Assembly (NCBI RefSeq): GCF_000472445.1
Contig: NZ_AXAJ01000016.1
Span: 60,438-124,437 of the forward strand
Origin: Burkholderia sp. WSM2230
GTDB lineage: Bacteria > Pseudomonadota > Gammaproteobacteria > Burkholderiales > Burkholderiaceae
Direction of reading: 5' to 3'
DNA: 64,000 nucleotides
A program made the position numbers and the translations under genes. Positions 56,450 through 64,000 of this stretch are shown here, piece by piece; the stretch's first letter is position 1; each line of letters opens with the position of its first letter. The notes under the pieces were generated by a model, which saw only the letters and a list, made by a program, of their open reading frames with translations, had not been told where the DNA came from and searched no databases.

Positions 56450-56842
56450 CTATTCGAAGGCCGGATCGATCGGCACGCGGTAGCCGACTGCGAGCCGGTT
56501 TGTTTCGTTAGCCATCCCAACGACCGCGAGCAGCTCGCCGAACATTTCATCGGTCATGCCCGCACGGCGAGCGGCAGCGGTGTGGCTCGCGACGCAATAG
56601 CCGCAGTTGTTCGTCACGCTCACGGCCACGTAGAGCAGTTCCTTTATCAAAGGATCGAGTGCGCCCGGCGCCATCACGTCCTTCAAACTGTCCCACGTGC
56701 GCGCGAGAGTCGGCGGATGCTGCGCGATGTACTTCCAGAAGTTGTTGACGTCGTCGACCTGGCGCGTCTCTTTGATATCGTCGTATACGGCTTTGACTGT
56801 GGGCGACGCCGCAGAATACTCAACAGGCTTTTGCTGGCTCAT
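56450..56842 (-). CDS. Carboxymuconolactone decarboxylase-like (AhpD-type) protein
   Basis: 130 residues of the CMD/AhpD helical fold. The NNCGYCVASHTAAARRAGM motif carries the CxxC and His of peroxidase-active AhpD-like members. It may reduce peroxides or act on an unknown substrate. Start at MSQQKPVEYSAA, following GGAG. Confidence 0.88.
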   Translation of the reverse strand: MSQQKPVEYSAASPTVKAVYDDIKETRQVDDVNNFWKYIAQHPPTLARTWDSLKDVMAPGALDPLIKELLYVAVSVTNNCGYCVASHTAAARRAGMTDEMFGELLAVVGMANETNRLAVGYRVPIDPAFE

Positions 56843-56956
56843 GGACTCTCCTTCGTGACTGCTTGAAAAGTGCGATTCGCGCCGGGCACGGCATACGCGG
56901 CAATTATGCGCGCGCATTCGCCCGGCGCGAATCAGCGTCACGTTAGCATCAATCCA

Positions 56957-58507
56957 TTACCCCGGCGTACGCGCAACCACCGCGGCAGGCGCCGCCGCCT
57001 GCAGATGCTCGTTGTGATCGCCAGGAGCGGGCTCCGCAGGGTGCGTGGAGCGTTCCGATTGCGCAAGCAATGTACCGACAGAAGGATCGATTGCATCGGT
57101 AAAAGGCTTGGGATCGAGCCCGATCGCGAGCACCAGCAACGCTATTGCACCCAGCAGCAGGAATTCGCGCTTGCCGAGATCTTTGAGGCTCGCGACTCGC
57201 GCATTCGCAATCGCGCCGAAAATCACGCGCTTGTACATCCATAACGTGTAAGCGGCGCTCAGAACCAGCGTGGACGCCGCGATCGCACCAATCCAGAAGT
57301 TGAAGCGGATCGTGCCCATCAGCACCATGAATTCGCCGACAAAACCGGACGTACCGGGCAGACCGATGTTGGCCATCGAGAACAACATCACAAACGCGGC
57401 GAAACGCGGCATGGTGTTCGCAACGCCGCCGTATTCGTCGATGGCGGCGGTCTTCGTGCGATCGTAGAGCATGCCTGTGCACAACAGCATCGCACCCGAC
57501 ACTACGCCGTACGAGAGCATCTGCACGATCGCACCGGCCTGTCCAATGCGGTTGAACACAAAGAGGCCCAGCGTCACGAGTCCCATGTGGGCCACGGTCG
57601 AATACGCGAGCAGGCGGCGCATGTCGGTCTGCACGAGCGCGAGAAGGCTTGCGTAGATCACGGCTACGAGCGAGAGCGTGATCATCATCGGCGCGAAAAA
57701 GTGGCTGGCCTGCGGTGCGATAGGCAACGCGAAACGCAGCAGGCCGTAGCCGCCGAGCTTCAGCATGCCGATCATTACTGCAGCACCGGTGGGCCCGTCG
57801 AGGTGCACGTCGGGCAACCACGTATGCAGCGGCCACATCGGCACTTTCACACCGAATGCCGCGAGAAAGCCGAGAAAGATCAGTACCTGCGGCATCGTGC
57901 CAAGCGGCGTTTCACGCCACAGCGCCAGGTCGAAACTGTGCGTCTGACTGTACAGATACAGCATCGACATCAGCATCATCAGCGAACCGAGGAACGATAC
58001 GAAAAAGAATTTGACCGCAGCGTACGAGCGATTCGCATGCCCCCAAGTGCCGATCAGCAGGTAAAGCGGAATCAGCGTTGCTTCGAACGAGACGAAGAAC
58101 ATCATCCCGTCGAGCGACGTAAAAACGCCTTGCATAAAGCCCGACAACATCAGAAAGGCGCCAAAGTACTGCGCGGTTCGCTCGGTGATCGATTCCCACG
58201 AAGCAATCACGATGATGATCGTAGTCAGCGCGGTCAGGGCAACGAGCCACAGCGAAATGCCGTCGACGCCTACGTGCCAGGCGATGTCGAACGTCGGTGA
58301 CCATCTGACGTTTTCGACGAACTGCATCGACGTCACGTCGTTGCGAAAGCTCGCCACCAGAGGAATCACCGGCACGAAGCCCGCAACCGCGCCGATCAAT
58401 GCAAGCCAGCGTGTGCGGCCGCGTGCCGCGTCGGACCCGACCCGCATCACCACCAGGCCGGCGACGATAGGGATCCAGATGAGTAGACTGAGAAGAGGCA
58501 ATGGCAT
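56957..58507 (-). CDS. Stand-alone NuoM-like complex I antiporter subunit
   Basis: 516 residues, about 14 membrane helices. Functional Glu142 (FEATLIPLYLLIGTWG) and Lys221 (FGVKVPMWPLHTWLPD), required for proton pumping in NuoM, are both present. No other nuo gene lies nearby; housekeeping NuoM normally sits in the 14-gene nuo operon. It is preceded by a gap and followed by the CMD-like gene, so it may be an extra copy or part of another membrane complex (Mrp-like or carbon-uptake type). The first Met at 58507 gives the family N-terminus (MPLPLLSLLIWIPI). Confidence 0.88.
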   Translation of the reverse strand: MPLPLLSLLIWIPIVAGLVVMRVGSDAARGRTRWLALIGAVAGFVPVIPLVASFRNDVTSMQFVENVRWSPTFDIAWHVGVDGISLWLVALTALTTIIIVIASWESITERTAQYFGAFLMLSGFMQGVFTSLDGMMFFVSFEATLIPLYLLIGTWGHANRSYAAVKFFFVSFLGSLMMLMSMLYLYSQTHSFDLALWRETPLGTMPQVLIFLGFLAAFGVKVPMWPLHTWLPDVHLDGPTGAAVMIGMLKLGGYGLLRFALPIAPQASHFFAPMMITLSLVAVIYASLLALVQTDMRRLLAYSTVAHMGLVTLGLFVFNRIGQAGAIVQMLSYGVVSGAMLLCTGMLYDRTKTAAIDEYGGVANTMPRFAAFVMLFSMANIGLPGTSGFVGEFMVLMGTIRFNFWIGAIAASTLVLSAAYTLWMYKRVIFGAIANARVASLKDLGKREFLLLGAIALLVLAIGLDPKPFTDAIDPSVGTLLAQSERSTHPAEPAPGDHNEHLQAAAPAAVVARTPG

Positions 58508-59154
58508 GTGCGCTATCGAAAACTTGAAGGACAAAACACCGCGCCATGCTTTCAATTCAGAAAGCATTGAAGCGAATATGTAGGTTTTTGGTTTAGCGGA
58601 GGGACGCGAACGCACTGCTGTCGAGATTCACGTTTACCCGCAGTCGAACGACAAGGGTGGGAGATTACCAAGATAAGAATAATTTTGCATCGCAACAATG
58701 CTCTGACGTCTTAAGCAATGCAGTGTTGTGAGCGTCACCCCTTGCGAAAGGAATAAAAATGTGCAACCGCACAATGCGGTTCGAAGCTCGCGACCTGTGT
58801 CGCAGTTACGAGGAAAAGCGGTATTTTGAGCGTTCGATGGGAGAAGTTTTAGAGCTCAATGCTTCTATGCGCGGGCGAGGCCGTGCCATGCGTCGAGGCA
58901 CATAAGCTTGTGCCCCGTTTTTCGCACCTCCGTTGCCGCTTCTTCCTGTATTCGACGGAAATAATTTTTTTGTTCGGGCGCGTGACGACGGAAAGTACGC
59001 GTCGGCAAACGCCCGCGAAAAACGACCCGGCGCAAGCGAGCCGATGCTCCGACGCGCCTTACAGAAGCCGAATATACTCAGCGGTCAACAGGTCGGAAGC
59101 TGCGCACTTCACGGAATGAAACGCCGCCGCCCGGCCACATCTTGCGGACCCTGC
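58508..59154. other. Gap between NuoM-like and ABC genes
   Basis: 647 bp with lower GC in parts (about 58660-58700). It holds one candidate small ORF (separate entry). No tRNA, repeat or terminator was identified. Confidence 0.4.
58759..58905 (+). CDS. Candidate 48-residue small protein
   Basis: ATG preceded by GAAAGGAATAAAA. The product (MCNRTMRFEARDLCRSYEEK, ending MRRGT) is Arg/Glu-rich and may be helical. No family recognised; codon usage is less GC-biased than that of neighbours. It could be chance. Confidence 0.3.
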   Translation: MCNRTMRFEARDLCRSYEEKRYFERSMGEVLELNASMRGRGRAMRRGT

Positions 59155-59910
59155 ATGCAGTTTCATGACGAAGGCGAAGGCGCCGTTTCCGCGCTCGAGT
59201 GTCGCGCACTGACCAAGACGTACGGCAGTGGCCGCGTCGTACTCGCGAATCTCGACTTCACGCTCGCGCCCGGCGAATTTGTCGCGATCATGGGCGACTC
59301 GGGTGTCGGCAAATCGACGCTCCTCAATCTGATTGCCGGGCTCGATCAGGCGGACAGCGGCGAGGTGATCATTGGCGGCACTGAGGTTTCGCGTCTGGAC
59401 GACAACGCCGCGACACGTTTGCGTCGGCAGAAACTCGGGTTCGTGTTTCAGGCCTTTCATGTGCTGCCGCATCTGACGCTTGCGCAAAACGTCGCTTTGC
59501 CACTGCTGTTGAATGAATTGCCGGTTGCCACCGCGCTGGAGATGCTCGCGGCAGTAGGGCTGGAAGGCCGCGGTGGCGACTTTCCGCGGCAACTGTCGGG
59601 CGGCGAATTGCAACGCGTGGCTATCGCGCGTGCGCTCGTGCACCGCCCTACCTTGATTCTCGCCGACGAGCCGACGGGCAACCTCGATCCCGACACCGCA
59701 CATGGCGTGCTCGGCCTGTTTCGCGCCCAATGCAAGGCGACTGGGGCGGCCACGATGATGGTCACTCACTCCGAGGCCGCGGCCGCCGTTGCAGATCGCA
59801 TCATGATTCTCAGCGATGGCGGTTTGCATTGCGCACCGCAAGCGCAGGCACTTTCGCGCCCGCAGCGCGGCTTGCAACCCGCAGCCCGTTCAACCGATGA
59901 CGCCCGCTGA
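59155..59910 (+). CDS. ABC transporter ATP-binding protein (LolD/MacB type)
   Basis: 251 residues. Walker A GDSGVGKST (47-55), Q loop FVFQAFHVLPHLTL, signature LSGGELQRVAIARAL, Walker B LILADEPTGNLD, His switch in MMVTHSEAA. It pairs with the FtsX-type permease that overlaps its end by 14 bp. GCGGA stands 6 bp before the ATG at 59155; ATG 59116 is an alternative start. Confidence 0.88.
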   Translation: MQFHDEGEGAVSALECRALTKTYGSGRVVLANLDFTLAPGEFVAIMGDSGVGKSTLLNLIAGLDQADSGEVIIGGTEVSRLDDNAATRLRRQKLGFVFQAFHVLPHLTLAQNVALPLLLNELPVATALEMLAAVGLEGRGGDFPRQLSGGELQRVAIARALVHRPTLILADEPTGNLDPDTAHGVLGLFRAQCKATGAATMMVTHSEAAAAVADRIMILSDGGLHCAPQAQALSRPQRGLQPAARSTDDAR

Positions 59911-62470
59911 CTCTCACACGCCCGCCCGCACGCGTGGGCATCGCACTCTCGCGCGCTGGCTGCTTGGCGCCGAATGGCGCAGTCATCGGGGACGCGCACT
60001 GGTTGCTATCGCAACGATCGCGCTCGGCGTGGCGCTCGGCTACGCGGTGCAACTCATCAATAGCGCAGCCTTCAACGAATTTTCCGCCGCGGCGCGCAGC
60101 CTCTCCGGCGAGGCCGATTTGCAGGTGCGCGGCGCGCAAGCTCTATTCGACGAGTCGATCTATCCGCGTCTCGCCAACAAAGCAGGCGTTGCGCTCGCGA
60201 GCCCGGTTCTTGCGCTGGACGTCGCCGTGCGTGAGCACAACGCCACGTTGCAAGTGCTCGGCATCGACATATTCAGGGCGAGCCGCATTGCGCCGGATCT
60301 GATCGGCGTACCGTCAGCCGGCCGGCCTTTCGACACGCTCGCTCCGGACGCCGTGTTCCTTTCCACCGCCGCGCAGCAATGGCTGCATGTCAAAACCGGC
60401 GATCAGGTTGTGCTGCAAAACGGCACCTCGCTCGTGCCTCTGCGCGTGGCCGGCGGCATCGCCAGAACGCGGCCTGGTCAACGGCTCGCGATCATGGATA
60501 TTGCCGCCGTTCAGTGGAAATTCGGCATGGTGGGCAAGCTGTCGCGGGTCGACGTACAACTCGAGCGGGGCGTCGACCGCGAGCGCTTCAAACGCGCTCT
60601 ACAAAATGAGTTGGGCAGTCAATGGATCGTCGCCGAAGCACGCGATGTCGAAAGCCGCACAGACAGACTCTCCCGTGCCTATCGGATCAATATGAACGTG
60701 CTCGCGCTGGTCGCTCTTTTCACCGGCGCGTTCCTCGTATTTTCGACGCAGGCGCTGAGCGTCGTGCGTCGCCGCGCGCAGTTCGCGATGCTGCGCGTGT
60801 TGGGACTGACTCGCGGCCAGCTATTGCAGCAGATTCTGCTGGAAGGCGCGCTGCTCGGCGTACTCGGTTCGCTGTGCGGCCTCGCGCTGGGTTACGCCCT
60901 TGCAGCCGGGGCGTTGCATTTTTTCGGCAGCGATCTCGGCGGCGGCTATTTTCCCGGCGTGCGGCCGCAAGTCGGCTTCCAACCGCTCGCAAGCGCGTTG
61001 TTTCTGACGCTCGGCATCGCGGTGGCCGTCCTTGGCAGTCTTGCGCCAGCGCTCGAGGCGGCGCGCGCGCGGCCCGCGGCGGCACTCAAGGCGGGCGCCG
61101 AAGAAGGCGCGCTCGCGCGGCTCGCGACGCCGTGGCCTGCATTGCTATGTCTGGTCACCGGCGCCGTGCTGACACAAGCGCCGCCGTGGTTCGACACGCC
61201 CATTGGCGGTTATGTGGCGGTCGCGCTGCTGCTCATCGGCGGAATTGCGTTGATGCCGCGCGTCACCGCTCTTGTATTCGGCGCGGCAAGCCGGGCGTTC
61301 GCAGCGCGGCCGCGTAGCGGTGCGGCGAGCACGCTTGCGCTTGCGCGTCTTGCGAATGCGCCGGGTCATGCGTCGATTGCAATGGGCGGCGTGTTGTCGA
61401 GTTTCGCGCTGATCGTCGCGATGGCGATCATGGTCGCGAGCTTCCGCGTATCTGTTGACGACTGGCTGGTTCATCTGCTGTCGGCCAATCTGTATGTGCG
61501 CGCGGCACAAAACGGCGACACGGGCGGCCTGAACCTCGACGAGCAGCGTCGGCTTGCGGCCGTGCCCGGCATCGCAAAGGCGGCGTTCGCGCGCACCTCC
61601 CATGTCACGCTCGATCCGTCGCGCCCCGACATCGCGCTACTCGCCCGCGAGATCGACGCGGACGACCCCGGCTCGAATCTGCAAATGATGGGACCTGTAC
61701 TGCCCGCGCGTGAACTGAAACGCGATGAAACACCTGTTTGGGTGTCCGAAGCAATGGTCGATTTATACGGCTATAGGCTCGGGCAACGTGTACGCCTGCC
61801 GCTCGGCGAGCGCGTACATGATTTCGTCGTCGCCGGCGTATGGCGTGACTACGTGCGGCAAAGCGGTGCGATCCAGATACGGCTTGCCGATTATCGCCGC
61901 CTCACCGCCGACATGAACGCGACCGATGTCGCTGTCAGCGTCGAACGAGGCATGAGCGTGGAGCACGTGATAGCAGGGCTGCGTGCACTGCCCTTCGGCG
62001 CGACGCTGGACATCTCGCAGCCCGGCGACATTCGCGCGCGCACGCTAGTGATTTTCGACCGCAGTTTTGCGGTTACGTATCTTCTTGAGGCGGTCGCAAT
62101 CGTCATTGGGTTGTTCGGCGTGGCCGCAACGTTTTCCGCACAGACGCTGTCGCGCGCTCGCGAGTTCGGCATGCTGCGGCACGTCGGAGTGACTCGCGCG
62201 CAGATCCTTGCGATCCTCGCACTCGAAGGCGGTATGCTCACGGCGTGCGGCATTGCGGTGGGTTTCGTTCTCGGATTCGCGATCAGTCTGGTTCTTGTAT
62301 TCGTCGTCAATCCGCAGTCATTTCATTGGAGCATGTCGCTGCATGTTCCGTGGACCATTCTCGGCACCGTTGCTTGGGTGATGCTGGCGTCATCAGTTTC
62401 GACGGCCGTGGTCGCGGGACGCGGTGCAGTTTCCGTCGATGCGGTGCGCGCAGTCAAGGAGGACTGGTGA
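59897..62470 (+). CDS. ABC transporter permease, fused FtsX-type
   Basis: 857 residues with a single helix near the N-terminus (about 35-58), a periplasmic MacB-like domain (60-250), an FtsX block (about 255-395), central helices (about 425-470), a second periplasmic domain, and a C-terminal FtsX block (about 725-855). Duplicated FtsX permeases of this sort export lipids or lipoproteins or support peptide release. The AttH-like gene starts within its stop codon. Confidence 0.9.
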   Translation: MTPADSHTPARTRGHRTLARWLLGAEWRSHRGRALVAIATIALGVALGYAVQLINSAAFNEFSAAARSLSGEADLQVRGAQALFDESIYPRLANKAGVALASPVLALDVAVREHNATLQVLGIDIFRASRIAPDLIGVPSAGRPFDTLAPDAVFLSTAAQQWLHVKTGDQVVLQNGTSLVPLRVAGGIARTRPGQRLAIMDIAAVQWKFGMVGKLSRVDVQLERGVDRERFKRALQNELGSQWIVAEARDVESRTDRLSRAYRINMNVLALVALFTGAFLVFSTQALSVVRRRAQFAMLRVLGLTRGQLLQQILLEGALLGVLGSLCGLALGYALAAGALHFFGSDLGGGYFPGVRPQVGFQPLASALFLTLGIAVAVLGSLAPALEAARARPAAALKAGAEEGALARLATPWPALLCLVTGAVLTQAPPWFDTPIGGYVAVALLLIGGIALMPRVTALVFGAASRAFAARPRSGAASTLALARLANAPGHASIAMGGVLSSFALIVAMAIMVASFRVSVDDWLVHLLSANLYVRAAQNGDTGGLNLDEQRRLAAVPGIAKAAFARTSHVTLDPSRPDIALLAREIDADDPGSNLQMMGPVLPARELKRDETPVWVSEAMVDLYGYRLGQRVRLPLGERVHDFVVAGVWRDYVRQSGAIQIRLADYRRLTADMNATDVAVSVERGMSVEHVIAGLRALPFGATLDISQPGDIRARTLVIFDRSFAVTYLLEAVAIVIGLFGVAATFSAQTLSRAREFGMLRHVGVTRAQILAILALEGGMLTACGIAVGFVLGFAISLVLVFVVNPQSFHWSMSLHVPWTILGTVAWVMLASSVSTAVVAGRGAVSVDAVRAVKEDW

Positions 62471-63675
62471 TGCGGGCGTGGCTGCGGTTACCAGCGCACG
62501 AAGCGGGCAGTCACGCGCAAGTGGACCTTCAAGAGCCGGTTGCGACTGCGTCGTTTCAAGCAATGGCTTGGGCTCTGTGCATTTCTGCCTTTTTCGTTGC
62601 CGGTGCGCTTGCCGTTTCGCCTTGCTTTGCGGCACCGCCGCAGTTTGCAGTGGTCACCCCAGAACGTCCCGTCACGCTGCCGACGGACACCGGCGCCCAC
62701 GCAGACTTTCGCACCGAGTGGTGGTACGCGACAGGCTGGCTAAGGACGCCGGATAACAGGCCTCTCGGCTTTCAGATCACGTTCTTCCGCTCTGCAACGG
62801 GCCATGATGCTGCCGATCCGAGTGCCTTTGCACCTTCTCAATTGATCATTGCGCACGCTGCGTTGAGCGATCCCGCGCGCGGTCACCTCGTGCACGATCA
62901 GCGGATCGGCCGGGAGGGATTCGGGCTCGCCTATGCGAGGTCCGGTAACACGGATGTCAAGCTCGACGCATGGAAAATAGTGCGTGCTGCCGACGGCCAC
63001 TACGATGTCACCGCCGATGCAGGCGAGTTCGCATTGCATCTCACTCTGATGCCGACGCAGGCGCCCCTGCTTCAGGGCGAACGCGGCTATTCGCGCAAAG
63101 GTCCGCGGCCCGAACAGGCAAGCTATTACTACAGCGAGCCGCAATTGCGGGTATCCGGCAGCGTGATGCGGCCGGCCACCAAAGGCAGTGCATCGCAACG
63201 CCCCACGGTGGTCACCGGCATTGCATGGCTCGATCACGAATGGTCGAGCACGCTGCTCGACGCCAATGCTGCGGGATGGGATTGGCTGGGCGCCAATCTG
63301 TCCGACGGTTCGGCCTTGATGGCCTTCAAGGTGCGCAGCCGCGACGGACATGCCATTTGGGCGCACGCCGCATTGCGCGATCGCGACGGGCGCGTCACGG
63401 CATTTGCCCCGGGCGAGGTCGAGTTCACGCCGCGCCGTATGTGGCGCTCGCCGTACACGAACACGTCGTATCCGGTGGCGATGACGGTCAGAACCGGCGC
63501 GCTGACCTGGCAGCTGGATCCGTTGATGGACGATCAGGAACTGGACTCTCGACAGTCCACCGGCGCGGTGTACTGGGAAGGTGCGACTCTGGTGAGCCGC
63601 GATGGCGTGGAAGTCGGACACGCCTATCTGGAACTGACGGGCTACGCGGGCGCGCTGCGCATCGGCGGAGACTGA
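62470..63675 (+). CDS. AttH-like lipocalin-domain protein (carotenoid-hydratase family)
   Basis: 401 residues. A signal-anchor/secretion segment (about 32-52, LCISAFFVAGALAVSPCFAA) precedes an AttH domain containing DFRTEWWYATGWL and GIAWLDHEWSS. AttH-like proteins accompany AttEFG-type ABC exporters, matching the two upstream genes. The ligand is unknown; the beta-barrel fold suggests a lipid. TGATG overlap with the permease stop. Convergent with the 5S rRNA. Confidence 0.88.
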   Translation: MRAWLRLPAHEAGSHAQVDLQEPVATASFQAMAWALCISAFFVAGALAVSPCFAAPPQFAVVTPERPVTLPTDTGAHADFRTEWWYATGWLRTPDNRPLGFQITFFRSATGHDAADPSAFAPSQLIIAHAALSDPARGHLVHDQRIGREGFGLAYARSGNTDVKLDAWKIVRAADGHYDVTADAGEFALHLTLMPTQAPLLQGERGYSRKGPRPEQASYYYSEPQLRVSGSVMRPATKGSASQRPTVVTGIAWLDHEWSSTLLDANAAGWDWLGANLSDGSALMAFKVRSRDGHAIWAHAALRDRDGRVTAFAPGEVEFTPRRMWRSPYTNTSYPVAMTVRTGALTWQLDPLMDDQELDSRQSTGAVYWEGATLVSRDGVEVGHAYLELTGYAGALRIGGD

Positions 63676-63735
63676 GCGTCCCCGCGCTGGTTACGGTGTG
63701 TGTCCTGTTACGGACGTTTTTCTGCCGCGTAAACG

Positions 63736-63768
63736 CCGCAACCCCACCTTGATGGGGTGGGGTTGCGG
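63736..63768 (-). terminator. rRNA operon terminator hairpin
   Basis: Long GC-rich stem (CGCAACCCCACC / GGTGGGGTTGCG) directly after the 5S gene on the minus strand. The T tract is poor, but the position fits an rrn terminator. Confidence 0.7.
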
Positions 63769-63781
63769 GCACTGCTGGGGA

Positions 63782-63897
63782 GCCTGACGATTACCTACTT
63801 TCACACGGGTAATCCGCACTATCATCGGCGTGGAGTCGTTTCACGGTCCTGTTCGGGATGGGAAGGGGTGGGACCGACTCGCTATGGTCATCAGGCA
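63782..63897 (-). rRNA. rrf: 5S ribosomal RNA
   Basis: Burkholderia-type 5S. Starting TGCCTGATGACCATAGCGAG and ending GTAATCGTCAGGC, with the first and last bases pairing as helix I (GCCTGA / TCAGGC). The inner CCCATCCCGAACAGG loop region is conserved. Only the 5S gene falls in the window. Confidence 0.96.
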
Positions 63898-64000
63898 TGA
63901 CTTGTTGTCGTGTCGCCTGTGGGGCGGCACAACCAATCGGGAAGAAGTAGTGGAGAGGAGGCCTCTCCTTATAAGGTATAGGGCTGTGCTGTTTCTGGCA
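63898..64000 (-). other. 23S-5S spacer
   Basis: Transcribed spacer upstream of 5S with a GGAGAGG...CCTCTCC palindrome (about 63953-63969), probably an RNase III processing stem. The 23S 3' end is not reached with certainty. Confidence 0.6.

Overview
This 64 kb window reads as a chromosomal segment of a high-GC betaproteobacterium of the Burkholderia sensu lato group, most likely Paraburkholderia or Caballeronia. The basis is strong GC bias in third codon positions, a Burkholderia-type porin, a 5S rRNA of that group at the right edge, and a gene order (choline sulfatase, GbcAB, DgcAB, EtfAB, GbdR, BetIBA, SoxBDAG, ChoXWV) typical of these bacteria. I saw no insertion sequence, integrase, CRISPR array or tRNA.

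Left edge (1-5.5 kb): the 3' part of an amino-acid permease; a DMT/EamA transporter with a very His-rich tail, divergent from the remains of an RcnR-type metal regulator that is cut off and joined to the 3' fragment of a D-threonine-aldolase-like gene; a RIO1-like kinase; a shredded LysR gene; and a porin.

Centre (5.8-45.6 kb): an almost unbroken catabolic supercluster taking choline-O-sulfate to pyruvate. BetC (sulfatase) makes choline, and BetA and BetB oxidise it to glycine betaine under BetI. GbcAB removes the first methyl group, giving dimethylglycine. DgcAB, with a dedicated EtfAB, gives sarcosine, and SoxBDAG gives glycine. GlyA makes serine and SdaA makes pyruvate. FdhA and PurU handle the formaldehyde and one-carbon folate by-products. 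Uptake is by ChoV-ChoW with three periplasmic binding proteins, two of them away from any permease. Three GlxA/AraC regulators, one LysR and BetI are spread through the cluster. A class C beta-lactamase and an MFS transporter sit inside it.

Right part (46-64 kb): small secreted proteins (DUF4148-like and BON domain); a short-chain dehydrogenase; a secreted phosphatase next to a di-heme cytochrome c peroxidase; an orphan effector/immunity-like pair (DUF3304 lipoprotein plus a DUF2235/Tle1-like protein frameshifted in a G tract and lacking the usual serine); a HAD hydrolase; a carboxymuconolactone-decarboxylase-like protein; a stand-alone NuoM homologue; an ABC exporter/AttH-like operon; and the 3' end of an rRNA operon (5S, minus strand).

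The main points for a second look are the RcnR/D-TA junction beside a His-tailed EamA exporter, the frameshifted Tle1-like gene with an altered nucleophile motif, the orphan NuoM, and the unassigned V4R and M19 proteins inside the dimethylglycine operon.
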